Assembly (NCBI GenBank): GCA_018823745.1
Contig: JAHJHR010000002.1
Span: 178,961-242,960 of the forward strand
From: Alphaproteobacteria bacterium
GTDB taxonomy: Bacteria > Pseudomonadota > Alphaproteobacteria > Oceanibaculales > Oceanibaculaceae
DNA: 64,000 nt
Direction of reading: 5' to 3'
Shown: in pieces, positions 8,480 through 17,277 of the stretch
Position numbering within the stretch: position 1 is the stretch's first letter
Layout: every line of letters starts with the position of its first letter
Notes under the pieces: model-generated
Databases searched by the model: none
Told to the model about the DNA's origin: nothing
What the model saw: the letters and a program-made list of their open reading frames with translations, nothing else
Program-made: the position numbers and the translations under genes

Positions 8480-9487
8480 TCAGGCAGCAATACCGCGCGG
8501 CGGGCGCTTATCCTCCAGCCCCTGGAACTCGATGAAGCTGCTCATCCAGCTCCAGACATGGTCGCCATAGGCGAACGGCTCGAAATCGGGCGCCCCCGCC
8601 AGCGGCAACGGGCGGATCACCGCATCGACGGCGGGTTCATAGAAGAAGGGCACGGAGACGCGCTCCCGGTTCGGGCTGGCCACGCGGTGTTCCGTCGCCT
8701 TCACCCGCCCGCCGGTCCAGCGTTCCAGAAGCTGACCGAAATTCACCGCCAGCCCATCCTCGCGCGCCGGCACGTCGAGCCAGTCTCCGTTACGGGCACG
8801 GGCATGCAGCCCGCCCAGCGCGTCCTGGTTCAGCAGCGTGACGAAGCCCGAATCGCAATGCGCCGTGCCGACGATATAGCGCCGCTCATCTCCATCCAGA
8901 ATCAGTTCCGGCGCGAGGTCCGCCAGGGCCTCGGCCGACCGCGCCGGGTAACGGATAATGCGCAGGGTGGACACGCCGTCGCGGAACGGCGCCTCGAAGA
9001 AATCCTCATTCAGGCCGAGGCCGCGCGCGATGGCGCGCATCAGCGCAGCACCCACGCCGGCCATCGCCCGGTGATAGGCGGCGGCTTCGGCGCGCCAGCC
9101 CGGCAGATCGTGCTCATCCGGCAAGGGCGTTGCCTCTCGCAGCGGATCGTCAGCCGCGATGGCTACAGGGTCGGCGATGTCCGGCCCCAGATCGATGCCT
9201 TCCTTGTAGGTCGGATCGCCTTCCTTCAGCGGGAAATAGCCGCGATAGATATTGGCGTTGCCGGGCGCATATTTCTGCCGGGCGAGCCGCAGTCGCGCGG
9301 CCTGATCCAGCGCGAAGAACCGCATCATGCTGGCCCGCGCCTCCTCCCCCAGCGGCACGCTGGCGGGCAGGCTGGTAACCGTCATGAAGCCATGCACCGT
9401 CGCCGCCTCGATGATGGCGGCATCGGCCCTGTCACGCGCCGGGCCGGCGGGACCGAAGATCGGCGCGATGTCGATGACGGGAATCAT
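8480..9487 (-). CDS. isopenicillin N synthase-family 2OG-Fe(II)-type oxygenase
   Basis: This 335-residue non-haem iron oxygenase has an N-terminal DIOX_N-like region (IPVIDIAPIFGP) and a C-terminal jelly-roll core with iron ligands H210, D212 (HCD) and H267, and the co-substrate RxS pair R276/S278. The substrate is unknown; bacterial members act on diverse small molecules and nothing nearby suggests antibiotic synthesis. The start at 9487 follows GGAGAGG at good spacing and begins at the conserved domain, so the 9-residue longer frame was rejected. It diverges from nadK across 135 bp. Confidence 0.85.
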   Translation of the reverse strand: MIPVIDIAPIFGPAGPARDRADAAIIEAATVHGFMTVTSLPASVPLGEEARASMMRFFALDQAARLRLARQKYAPGNANIYRGYFPLKEGDPTYKEGIDLGPDIADPVAIAADDPLREATPLPDEHDLPGWRAEAAAYHRAMAGVGAALMRAIARGLGLNEDFFEAPFRDGVSTLRIIRYPARSAEALADLAPELILDGDERRYIVGTAHCDSGFVTLLNQDALGGLHARARNGDWLDVPAREDGLAVNFGQLLERWTGGRVKATEHRVASPNRERVSVPFFYEPAVDAVIRPLPLAGAPDFEPFAYGDHVWSWMSSFIEFQGLEDKRPPRGIAA

Positions 9488-9622
9488 GAAACCTCTCCAG
9501 CGCAATAGGGCCACCTTCGCCAGCTAGGAAACCTTGCTGAAAATCGCAAGCGAAAGCGGCGACTCATCGCCATTTTCAAGGCTATACTCCGCGCCGATAC
9601 CGTTTCCGTCACAGGCCATGCC

Positions 9623-10438
9623 ATGCCGAATGATCTGCCAAAACCGCACCCCGGCCTGCCGCCCTCCGGGATTGCCGCCCGCAAGCTGTGTTTCGTCGCC
9701 GCCGACGGGGCCGAGGCGCAGACCGCCCTGCGCGCGCTGACCGACCGCTATGGCCAGATCGAGCCCGAGCAGGCCGATATCGTCGTGGCGCTGGGCGGTG
9801 ACGGCTTCATGCTTGAAACGCTGCACCATTTCCGCGCCCGCGGCGTGCCGATCTACGGCATGAACCGGGGCAGCGTCGGCTTCCTGATGAATGAATATGC
9901 CGAGGACCGGCTGATCGAGCGCATCGCCCATGCGCAGGAGGTCACGCTGCACCCGCTGCGGATGAGCGCCGCCACCGCCGATGGCAGGGTGCATGAGGCG
10001 CTGGCGATCAACGAGGTCTCACTGCTGCGCCAGACGCGGCAGGCGGCGAAGATCAGGGTCGATGTCGATGGTGTCACCCGCGTCGCCGAACTGATGTGCG
10101 ACGGCGTTCTGCTGGCCACCCCGGCGGGCAGCACCGCCTACAACCTCTCGGCGCACGGCCCGATCATCCCGATCGGCGCCAATCTGCTGGCGCTGACGCC
10201 GATCAGCGCCTTTCGCCCCCGGCGCTGGCGCGGCGCGCTGCTGCCACAGGGCGTCACCGTCACCTTCACCGTTCAGGAGGCCGACAAGCGCCCGGTCAGC
10301 GCGGTCGCCGACCATACCGAGGTGCGCGACGTGCTGCACGTCACCATCCTTGAGGACCGCTCGGTCGGCGTGCGCCTGCTGTTCGACGCCGAGCATAATC
10401 TGGAAGAACGCATCCTGAAGGAACAGTTCGAGTCGTGA
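9623..10438 (+). CDS. nadK: NAD kinase
   Basis: NadK phosphorylates NAD to NADP with ATP. The 271-residue protein has the family signature GGDGFML (58-64), [13 protein letters not shown], the INEVSL segment and the substrate-binding [16 protein letters not shown] motif. Length is typical of the alphaproteobacterial type, with a proline-rich 20-residue lead. A TATACT -10-like box lies about 35 bp upstream but I see no matching -35. The next gene is 101 bp downstream. Confidence 0.95.
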   Translation: MPNDLPKPHPGLPPSGIAARKLCFVAADGAEAQTALRALTDRYGQIEPEQADIVVALGGDGFMLETLHHFRARGVPIYGMNRGSVGFLMNEYAEDRLIERIAHAQEVTLHPLRMSAATADGRVHEALAINEVSLLRQTRQAAKIRVDVDGVTRVAELMCDGVLLATPAGSTAYNLSAHGPIIPIGANLLALTPISAFRPRRWRGALLPQGVTVTFTVQEADKRPVSAVADHTEVRDVLHVTILEDRSVGVRLLFDAEHNLEERILKEQFES

Positions 10439-10539
10439 CGCCGCTGCCGCACCTCTGGCATTCGCGCAAGAGGCTGGCATGACACGGGCAATCGTCCTAG
10501 GGTGCGAAAAATCCGTATCGTAGCCTCGATGAAAAAGCC

Positions 10540-11493
10540 GTGAGCGATCCCGTCTACACAGTCGATCTGACGCCGCCGGATATCAGGCCCTACCGACAGG
10601 GCAATACCGGCATCGATTACGCGACCACCTTCGACAGCGGCCAGCCCGGCCCGCATGTCATGGTGAATGCGGTGACCCACGGCAATGAACTCTGCGGCGC
10701 CATCGCCGTCGATTTCCTGTTCAGGCAGGGGATACGGCCGTTGCACGGCAAGCTGACGCTCAGCTTCGCCAATATCGATGCCTATGCCCGCTTCGACCGG
10801 GTCAACCCGACCGCCTCGCGCTTCGTCGAGGAGGATTTCAACCGGATCTGGTCGGAAGAGGTGCTGGACGGGCCGCGCGACAGCGTGGAACTGCGCCGCG
10901 CCCGGCAGATGCGGCCGCTATTTGACAGCGTGGATTACCTGCTCGACATCCATTCCATGCAGCACACCACGGCGCCGCTGATGCTGTGCGGTCCGCTGGA
11001 CAAGGGCATCGCCCTGGCGCGGGCGCTGAAACATCCGGAAATCGTGGTGTCCGACAAGGGCCATGCCGCCGGAAAACGGCTGCGCGACTACCGCTTCTTC
11101 GGCGATGCGGGTGACCCGCGCAACGCACTGCTGATCGAATGCGGCCAGCATTGGGAGAAATCCAGCGCCACCGTCGCCATCGACAATGCGCTGCGCTTCC
11201 TGCTCCATTTCGGGATGATCGACATGGAGACGCTGAACCGCCACGTCTCCACCCAGACCCTGCCGCCGCAGCAGATCATCCAGGTGACCGAGGCGGTGAC
11301 GGTGAAGAACGACAAATTCACCTTCGCCGAGCCCTATCTGGGGCTGGAAGTGATCGAGAAAAAAGGCAGCCTGCTGGGTCATGACGGCGATGTGCCGGTC
11401 CATACGCCCTATGACCGCTGTGTCCTGATCATGCCGTCGCGCCGCCTGACGAAAGGCCAGACTGCCGTCCGGCTTGGCCGCTACCTTGACTGA
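10540..11493 (+). CDS. succinylglutamate desuccinylase/aspartoacylase family metallopeptidase
   Basis: This 317-residue zinc hydrolase of the M14-like AstE/AspA family probably releases an acyl group from an N-acyl amino acid or similar. Zinc ligands are H47 and E50 (THGNE) and H138 (DIHSM), with a likely catalytic E200 (LIECGQHW). The start is GTG at 10540; an ATG 11 bp upstream is out of frame and closes after four codons. The 3' end overlaps the start of the following membrane-protein gene, suggesting the pair works together, perhaps on a transported acyl compound. The substrate is not evident. Confidence 0.85.
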   Translation: MSDPVYTVDLTPPDIRPYRQGNTGIDYATTFDSGQPGPHVMVNAVTHGNELCGAIAVDFLFRQGIRPLHGKLTLSFANIDAYARFDRVNPTASRFVEEDFNRIWSEEVLDGPRDSVELRRARQMRPLFDSVDYLLDIHSMQHTTAPLMLCGPLDKGIALARALKHPEIVVSDKGHAAGKRLRDYRFFGDAGDPRNALLIECGQHWEKSSATVAIDNALRFLLHFGMIDMETLNRHVSTQTLPPQQIIQVTEAVTVKNDKFTFAEPYLGLEVIEKKGSLLGHDGDVPVHTPYDRCVLIMPSRRLTKGQTAVRLGRYLD

Positions 11494-12604
11494 CGCGGCA
11501 GAGAGCCCGAGCCAGAAGCCGCCGAAGCAACCGGCCAAACTCTGGCAGATCGCCCTGGCCCTCGGCATCGGCGCCATTGGCGGCTATATCTTCCTGCAAA
11601 TGCGCCTGCCGCTGGCCTGGATGATGGGTGCGATGTGCCTGACCACGGCAGCGGCGATTGCCGGTGTGCCGATCCGCATGGCGACAAAGCTGCGGACCGG
11701 ATTCCTGGCCATACTGGGCGTGATGCTGGGCAGCGCCTTCCGGCCGGAGATCGTCCAGCATCTGGGCGAATGGGTGCTGACCAGCGTCGCCATGCTGGCC
11801 TATGTCGTGCTCGCCGGGTCGCTGGTCTATGTCTATTTCCGGCGCTTCGCCGGCTATGACCGGGCCACCGCCTATTTCTCCGCCACACCGGGCGGGCTGT
11901 CGGAGATGATCACCATCGGCACCGCCATGGGCGGCGACGAGCGGGTGATCTCGCTGACCCATGGCGCGCGCATCCTGCTGGTCGTGCTGACGGTGCCACT
12001 GTTCTTCCGCTATTTCATCGGCTATGAGCCGCCGGCCGGTGCGGTCACCGGCGCGTCCCTGGTGTCGATCCCACTTTACGATCTGGGCCTGCTCGCTTTG
12101 TGCGCCGTGGTTGGTGCTGCACTGGCGAAGCTGGCGCGAATACCGGCTGCCATGCTGGTTGGCCCGATGCTGGTTAGCGCCGTTGTCCATCTGGGCGGCC
12201 TGACCACCCATGCCCCGCCCTTCGAGCTGGTTGCCATCGCGCAGGTCGTGATCGGCACCGCCATTGGCTGCCGCTTCGCCGGCACGAAGATGGCGCTGGT
12301 CCGCCGCACGGTCGGCGTCACCATCATCTCAACCGCCCTGCTGCTGGCGATGACGGTGGTCTTCGCCCTGCTGGTCCATCTGATCACCAGCGACATCCGC
12401 ACGCTGGACGTCGTGCTGGCCTTCGCCCCCGGCGGGTTGGCGGAGATGAGCCTGGTGGCGCTGGCCATCGGCGGCGACACCGCCTTCGTTTCCAGCCACC
12501 ATATCATCCGCATCATCTTCGTGGTGATCTTCGCGCCGATTCTGTTCCGCCTGCTGATCGGCCGCGTGCTGCGCCGGGAAAAGGCCGCAGCGGCCGACGA
12601 TTGA
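11474..12604 (+). CDS. AbrB-family integral membrane protein (internal duplication)
   Basis: This 376-residue protein has about nine to ten membrane segments and a clear internal duplication. Each half has a P-A-x-M-[MV]-G-[AP]-M type segment and the signature PGGL[SA]EM followed by GGD, once near residue 140 and once near 325. This is the AbrB (TIGR03082-like) membrane family, proposed regulators or transporters and unrelated to the Bacillus AbrB DNA-binding protein. The start is uncertain: TTG at 11474 or TTG at 11486 both overlap the previous gene. It ends 12 bp from the convergent cyanase gene. Confidence 0.8.
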   Translation: MAATLTDAAESPSQKPPKQPAKLWQIALALGIGAIGGYIFLQMRLPLAWMMGAMCLTTAAAIAGVPIRMATKLRTGFLAILGVMLGSAFRPEIVQHLGEWVLTSVAMLAYVVLAGSLVYVYFRRFAGYDRATAYFSATPGGLSEMITIGTAMGGDERVISLTHGARILLVVLTVPLFFRYFIGYEPPAGAVTGASLVSIPLYDLGLLALCAVVGAALAKLARIPAAMLVGPMLVSAVVHLGGLTTHAPPFELVAIAQVVIGTAIGCRFAGTKMALVRRTVGVTIISTALLLAMTVVFALLVHLITSDIRTLDVVLAFAPGGLAEMSLVALAIGGDTAFVSSHHIIRIIFVVIFAPILFRLLIGRVLRREKAAAADD

Positions 12605-12616
12605 CCGCCAGGCCGG

Positions 12617-13063
12617 TCAGTACATTTTATATTTCAGGAATTTGCCGCTCATGGTGATGGAGACACGGTCGCCATTCGGGTCGGGCTGGCGCTGGAGGTC
12701 CATCTTGAAATCGATGGCGCTCATGATGCCATCGCCGAATTCCTCCTCGATCAGCGCCTTGAAGGTGGTGCCGTAGACGCTGACCAGCTCGTAGAAGCGG
12801 TAGATCAGCGGATCGGTCGGCACCGATGTCGGCAGGGAGCCGCGATAAGGCACTTCCTGCAGCAGCTTCACCTCGAACTCATTCAGCCCCAGCAACGTGC
12901 CGATGGCCTTGGCGGCCGGCTCGGGCAGCGGCATCTGGCCCATCAGGGCGGCGGTCGTGTATTCCTTCGACAGGCCCTCGGCCTTGTCGGTGATCTCCTT
13001 CCACTTCAGACCCTTGGCGATCTTCAGGTCGCGGATCTTCTCGGTCAGCTCAACGCGGTTCAT
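12617..13063 (-). CDS. cynS: cyanate hydratase (cyanase)
   Basis: Cyanase converts cyanate and bicarbonate to ammonia and CO2, removing a toxic ion and supplying nitrogen. The 148-residue protein has the N-terminal helical DNA-binding-like domain and the C-terminal catalytic domain with all three active-site residues: R89 and E92 (YRFYEL) and S115 (GIMSAIDF). Length and sequence match E. coli CynS closely. It is the last gene of a four-gene minus-strand operon, 35 bp after the ATPase gene, in the same order as the cyanobacterial cynABDS operon. Confidence 0.96.
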   Translation of the reverse strand: MNRVELTEKIRDLKIAKGLKWKEITDKAEGLSKEYTTAALMGQMPLPEPAAKAIGTLLGLNEFEVKLLQEVPYRGSLPTSVPTDPLIYRFYELVSVYGTTFKALIEEEFGDGIMSAIDFKMDLQRQPDPNGDRVSITMSGKFLKYKMY

Positions 13064-13098
13064 GGTCGTATCCTCGATTTTCTTGCGGTGGAAACGGG

Positions 13099-14019
13099 TC
13101 AGCGGCCAGCGGTCATGGCGTCCAGCAGCGGCTCGCCAGTAGTAACAGGACGCGCCGCCGGCTGGCCGACCCCCGGCCTTGTGACCGGCGGATGCATCGG
13201 GTCATAGCCGGGGTCCGACAGCTCGGTCTTGAAGCTGTTGGCCCGGTTCACCAGGAATTCCAGCAGGTGATTGCGCATCGGGTAGTAATGCGGGTGGCGG
13301 TGCATGTCCTTGCGGGTGCGGCCCTTGGGCAGGGTGTTCTCGACAATCTCGCAGACCCGCGCCTCGGGCCCGTTGCTCATCAGCACGATCTTGTCGGCCA
13401 ACAGGATCGCCTCGTCGATGTCATGGGTGATCATGAAACTGGTCTGCTGGGTGGCGGTGCAGATTGACACCAGCTCATCCTGCAGCGAACCGCGGGTCAG
13501 GGCGTCCAGCGCGCTGAACGGCTCGTCCATCAGCAGGATGTCCGGCTCGATGGCCAGCGCCCTTGCGATGCCGACGCGCTGCTTCATGCCGCCGGAAAGC
13601 TGCGACGGCTTCTTCAGCTCGGCCCCGCTCAGATGCACCAGATCGATATATTTCTGGCAATGGGCGCGCACCTTCGCCTTGTCCCAGCCGGGATGGCGCG
13701 AGCGTACGGCAAAAGCGATGTTGCCCAGAACGCTGAGCCAGGGCAGCAGCGCGTGATGCTGGAAGATCACCGCACGGTCCAGGCTGGGGCCGGTGATCTC
13801 CTTGCCGTTCACGATCACCCCGCCGCCGCTGGACTCGTCCAGCCCGGCCAGGATGTTCAGCACCGTCGTCTTGCCGCAGCCGGAATGGCCGATCAGGCAG
13901 ACGAACTCGCCCTTCTCTATGCCGAACCAGACCTGGTCGAACACGGTGACGGCCGTGCCACCGCGCGGGGCCGGGAAGGTCTTGCGCAGACCCTCGATGC
14001 GGATATGGGAGGTGCTCAT
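13099..14019 (-). CDS. cynD: cyanate/nitrate-type ABC transporter ATP-binding protein
   Basis: This is the 306-residue ATPase of the NrtD/CynD/TauB type. It has Walker [10 protein letters not shown] (44-52), the LSGGMKQR signature, Walker [12 protein letters not shown] and the switch histidine in MITHD. A C-terminal extension of about 60 residues after the core is proline-rich and of unknown role. It starts 4 bp after the permease stop. Substrate assignment to cyanate rests on the adjoining cyanase gene; nitrate or bicarbonate are alternatives in this transporter family. Confidence 0.88.
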   Translation of the reverse strand: MSTSHIRIEGLRKTFPAPRGGTAVTVFDQVWFGIEKGEFVCLIGHSGCGKTTVLNILAGLDESSGGGVIVNGKEITGPSLDRAVIFQHHALLPWLSVLGNIAFAVRSRHPGWDKAKVRAHCQKYIDLVHLSGAELKKPSQLSGGMKQRVGIARALAIEPDILLMDEPFSALDALTRGSLQDELVSICTATQQTSFMITHDIDEAILLADKIVLMSNGPEARVCEIVENTLPKGRTRKDMHRHPHYYPMRNHLLEFLVNRANSFKTELSDPGYDPMHPPVTRPGVGQPAARPVTTGEPLLDAMTAGR

Positions 14020-14023
14020 ATCC

Positions 14024-14863
14024 CTACTCCTGATAGGCGACGATGCGGGCGAGCCAGCCCAGCGCCTGGTCGAGCAGCATGCCGATCACGCCGATCGACA
14101 GGATGGCGATGATCACATTGGTGATGGACAGGTTGTTCCATTCGTTCCAGACGAAATAGCCAATGCCGGTGCCGCCCACGAGCATCTCGGCGGCGACGAT
14201 GACCAGCCAGGCAATGCCGATGGAGATCCTGACACCGGTCATGATGGTGGGGGCGGCCGCCGGCAGGATGACGGAAAGCGCCGTGCGCATCTGGCCGACC
14301 TCCAGCGTGCGGGCAACGTTCAGCCATTCCTTGCGCACACTCGCCACACCAAAGGCGGTGTTCAGCAGCATTGGCCAGACCGAGCAGATATAGATGACGA
14401 AGATCGCCGAGGCGTTGCTGTCCTTGATCGTGTAGAGCGCCAGCGGCATCCAGGCGAGCGGCGAGATCGGCTTCAATATCTGGATATACGGGTCCAGCGC
14501 CTTGTAGAACAGCGGCGACATGCCGATCAGAAAACCCAGCGGTATGGCCGTCACCACGGCCAGCCCGAAGCCCAGCAGAACGCGCAGGATTGAATAACCG
14601 AGCTGGATGCCGATGCCCTTGTCGTTCGGCCCGTTATCGTAGAACGGGTTGGTCAGATGCTCCCAGAGCTTCACGCCGATATCGCCCGGCCCCGGCATGG
14701 CCGAGGCGCCGGTGACCGCGCTGGCCCCCATCAGCTTGGCGTATTCGGGGTCGATATCGGCGACCTTCCCGGTGCCGCTCACCGCCGCATGCCACAGGGC
14801 GATGAAGGCGATGAACAGCACCACGGAAAGCAGCCCGGCCCGAAGGCCGAGGGAAAGCGGCAT
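14024..14863 (-). CDS. cynB: cyanate/nitrate-type ABC transporter permease
   Basis: This 279-residue inner-membrane permease has about six membrane segments and the cytoplasmic EAA-type loop near residues 190-210 (typical of the NrtB/SsuC binding-protein-dependent permeases). A periplasmic loop lies between the first segment and residue 90. It starts 3 bp after the substrate-binding protein stop, so the operon is tightly packed. Import of cyanate is inferred from the downstream cyanase. Confidence 0.87.
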   Translation of the reverse strand: MPLSLGLRAGLLSVVLFIAFIALWHAAVSGTGKVADIDPEYAKLMGASAVTGASAMPGPGDIGVKLWEHLTNPFYDNGPNDKGIGIQLGYSILRVLLGFGLAVVTAIPLGFLIGMSPLFYKALDPYIQILKPISPLAWMPLALYTIKDSNASAIFVIYICSVWPMLLNTAFGVASVRKEWLNVARTLEVGQMRTALSVILPAAAPTIMTGVRISIGIAWLVIVAAEMLVGGTGIGYFVWNEWNNLSITNVIIAILSIGVIGMLLDQALGWLARIVAYQE

Positions 14864-14866
14864 GGC

Positions 14867-16228
14867 TCAGCCCTTCTTGATGGCGAAGCTGGCGATATAC
14901 TCCTCAGGCTTGGCCGGATCGAAGACCTTGCCCATGACCGAGAAGCTCTTGGTCGTGGCGGTGGGCGGCGTCAGCCCGGCCTCGGCCATCAGCTTGGTCG
15001 CGTCGGTGGCCAGGAACACCTCCTTGGCCACGCCGGCATAGTCGATCTCGCCGCTGATCTGGCCCCAGCGCTTCATCTGGGTGAGAATCCAGACCGCGAA
15101 GCTCTCCCACGGGAAGGGCGCGAAATCGATGCGGTCGGGCACTTTCTGCACCGACCCCAGACCGTCGGCGAAGGTGCCGGTCAGCACCTGCTCGACCACG
15201 GTCACCGGCTGGTTCAGATAGGCGGCCGGGGCAATGGCCTCGGCGATCTGCTTGCGGTTCTCCGCCTTGGTCGCGAAGGCCGTGGCCTCGATGATGCCTT
15301 TCAGCAGCGCGCGGTAGGTGTTCGGCATGGTGGTGACGAATTCCTTGCTGGCCGCAAAGGCGCAGCACGGATGACCGTCCCAGATTTCCTTCGACAGGAT
15401 GTGAATGAAGCCGACGCCGTCATAGACCGCGCGCTGGTTCACCGGATCGGGCGCGAGGAAGCCGTCAAGGTTTTCGGCGCGCAGATTGGCGACCATCTCG
15501 GGGGGCGGCACGGACCGGATCTGCACGTCCTTGTCCGGGTCGATGCCATGTTCCGCCAGGTAATAGCGCAGCAGGTAGTTGTGCATCGAATAGTCGAAGG
15601 GAACGGCGAATTTGAAGCCCTTCCAGCTCTTCGGGTCGCGCTTGTCCTTGTGCTTCATCGCCAGGGTGATGGCCTGGCCGTTGATGTTCTCCACCGCCGG
15701 CATGGTGTAGGGAATCGGGTTCGACCCCGCCCCCAGGCTGATCGCCAGCGGCATGGGGGACAGCATATGCGCGGCGTCATATTCCTTGTTCAGCGTCTTG
15801 TCGCGCACCACGGCCCAGCCGGCGGTCTTGATGACCTCGACATTCAGCCCGTGCTTGGAATAGAAGCCCATCGGATGCGCCATGATGATCGGCGTGGCGC
15901 AGGTGATCGGGATGAAGCCGACCTTAAGGTCCGTCTTCTCCGGCTTGCCCGCCCCTTGCGCAAAGGCCTCGCGTGCAGTCGCCAGCGGGAAGAACTGGCT
16001 GATCGCCGCCAGCGCCGTGCTGGCACCAACCGTCTGCAGGAAGGCCCGGCGGGTGGCATCCTGCGGGAAGATCGCGCGCAGGATCGCGGCATCCACCATG
16101 CGGCTGTCGCGTTCTTCCTCCTGACTGGCTATCCGCCGCTGTTCTGCCTTCTCATGTTCGGACTGGCTGGCATGCTGGCCACATGAACAGCCCAGTTTGA
16201 TGGTCGGGTCGAAGGGATTTTCAAACAT
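14867..16228 (-). CDS. cynA: CmpA/NrtA-family substrate-binding protein with Tat signal (probable cyanate binding)
   Basis: This 453-residue protein is the solute-binding component of the operon. Residues about 95-440 are an NrtA/CmpA-like binding domain (GFIPITCATPIIMAHPMGFYSK...). Export is by a Tat signal with the twin arginines R60-R61 (TRRAFLQ) and a hydrophobic stretch to about residue 80. Before this signal is an unusual 55-residue N-terminal tail with a C14-S-C16-G-Q-H19 motif and a later histidine, which would be removed with the signal peptide. The gene lies about 38 nt downstream of the start predicted from a sigma-54 promoter and heads the cynABDS-like operon. Confidence 0.88.
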   Translation of the reverse strand: MFENPFDPTIKLGCSCGQHASQSEHEKAEQRRIASQEEERDSRMVDAAILRAIFPQDATRRAFLQTVGASTALAAISQFFPLATAREAFAQGAGKPEKTDLKVGFIPITCATPIIMAHPMGFYSKHGLNVEVIKTAGWAVVRDKTLNKEYDAAHMLSPMPLAISLGAGSNPIPYTMPAVENINGQAITLAMKHKDKRDPKSWKGFKFAVPFDYSMHNYLLRYYLAEHGIDPDKDVQIRSVPPPEMVANLRAENLDGFLAPDPVNQRAVYDGVGFIHILSKEIWDGHPCCAFAASKEFVTTMPNTYRALLKGIIEATAFATKAENRKQIAEAIAPAAYLNQPVTVVEQVLTGTFADGLGSVQKVPDRIDFAPFPWESFAVWILTQMKRWGQISGEIDYAGVAKEVFLATDATKLMAEAGLTPPTATTKSFSVMGKVFDPAKPEEYIASFAIKKG

Positions 16229-16276
16229 TCACGGTCTCCCCTGAGTGGCGCCCTGTTGCATCGCAACACCCTAATG

Positions 16277-16292
16277 AGCAAGCCCCGTGCCA
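16277..16292 (-). promoter_or_regulatory. sigma-54 (RpoN) -24/-12 promoter of the cyanate operon
   Basis: Read on the minus strand the sequence is CTGGCACG-GGGC-TTGCT. It matches the consensus TGGCACG-N4-TTGC[AT] at every defined base, with the GG and GC doublets correctly spaced. Transcription would start near 16266, about 38 nt before the cynA ATG. Sigma-54 control of a cyanate operon fits nitrogen limitation signalled through NtrC. Confidence 0.85.
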
Positions 16293-16365
16293 GCGGTCGG
16301 ACCAATTGGAATCAAACAGATTTATCGAAAATCAGAATCCCTATAATAAAGTCTATGCTTAATTA

Positions 16366-16393
16366 GTGTGCACCGCACAAGACTGCATGCACT
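16366..16393. promoter_or_regulatory. candidate upstream activator site region for the sigma-54 promoter
   Basis: About 100-125 bp upstream of the predicted start is a perfect dyad TGTGC-ACC-GCACA (16367-16379) and, 4 bp on, the palindrome TGCATGCA (16384-16391). The GTGCA/TGCAC half-sites recall NtrC sites, but the spacing does not match the TGCACC-N5-GGTGCA consensus. An IHF-like sequence with one mismatch lies at 16310-16322 between the two. Confidence 0.3.
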
Positions 16394-16401
16394 TTAAGCA
16401 G

Positions 16402-17205
16402 TCACACGCATTTCGCGGTCAGCCCGCCATCGACCACCAGCTCCGTGCCGGTGATGTAGCGCGCCTCGTCGGAGGCTAGGAAAAGCGCGGCATGCGCCAC
16501 GTCCCAGGCGTCGCCCATGCGGCCCATCGGGCATTGCGCGTCGCGCTTGCGCTTCAGCTCCTCGACATCGCCCGGCTTGCCATAGGCGCCTGTAAGCCCT
16601 TCGCGCACCATCGGCGTGTCCATCAGACCGGGCAGGATGGTATTGGCGCGGATGCCCTGCCCGGCATATTCCAGCGCCACGCTGCGGGTGAAGGGCACGA
16701 TGGCCCCCTTGGTCATGGAATAGGCGACATAGGGCACGCCCAGCCAGCGTATGCCGGCGATCGAGCCGATATTCACGATGGCCCCCGCACCCTGGCGCGC
16801 CATCACCGGCAGCACGTGCCTGCAGGTGAGATACATGGAGGTGAGGTTCACCTTCAGCATCTTCTCCCACGCTGCTTCCTCCAGATCGACCGGGCCGCCC
16901 AGGGCCATGATGCCGACATTGTTATGCAGAATGTCGATGCGGCCGAACCTCTCCAGGCAGGAATCGACCATCGCCTTCACCTGCGCGCTGTCGGAAACAT
17001 CGCAGACATAGGGAGCGATCTCGCCACCTTCCGCCTCGACGATGGCGCGGGTTTCCTCGACCGCCGCCGGATTCAGGTCGATGGCGAAGATTCGTGCCCC
17101 CTCTCGCGCGAACAGCGCCGCCACCGCCTTGCCATTGCCCCACCCCGGCCCGATGGACCCCGCCCCGGTGACAATCGCCACCTTGCCTTTCAGCCTGTCT
17201 GCCAT
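16402..17205 (-). CDS. SDR family NAD(P)-dependent oxidoreductase
   Basis: This 267-residue short-chain dehydrogenase has the glycine-rich nucleotide motif TGAGSIGPGWGNG (13-25; longer than the usual TGxxxGxG), the NNVG segment (95-98), catalytic S148, Y162 and K166 (YSMTK), and the IxPGxxxTP loop after it. D43 after the second strand suggests NAD preference. The substrate is unknown. GGAGG precedes the ATG. It is transcribed away from the CoA transferase gene, with 72 bp between the two starts, and ends close to the regulatory region of the cyanate operon. Confidence 0.88.
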   Translation of the reverse strand: MADRLKGKVAIVTGAGSIGPGWGNGKAVAALFAREGARIFAIDLNPAAVEETRAIVEAEGGEIAPYVCDVSDSAQVKAMVDSCLERFGRIDILHNNVGIMALGGPVDLEEAAWEKMLKVNLTSMYLTCRHVLPVMARQGAGAIVNIGSIAGIRWLGVPYVAYSMTKGAIVPFTRSVALEYAGQGIRANTILPGLMDTPMVREGLTGAYGKPGDVEELKRKRDAQCPMGRMGDAWDVAHAALFLASDEARYITGTELVVDGGLTAKCV

Positions 17206-17277
17206 GTGATTTTCCTCCCTCTGGATTTCGGCCTTCGCCTTTATTGTTGACCCCTCGACAGTAGAACGGGACGCCCG

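Noticed and set aside
9590..9596. TATACT before nadK as a promoter
   Set aside because: The -10 is good, but no acceptable -35 exists at 16-18 bp, so it was not listed as a feature.
10479..10496. TGGCATGACACGGGC as a possible second sigma-54 promoter
   Set aside because: The -12 TTGC element is missing at the required spacing.
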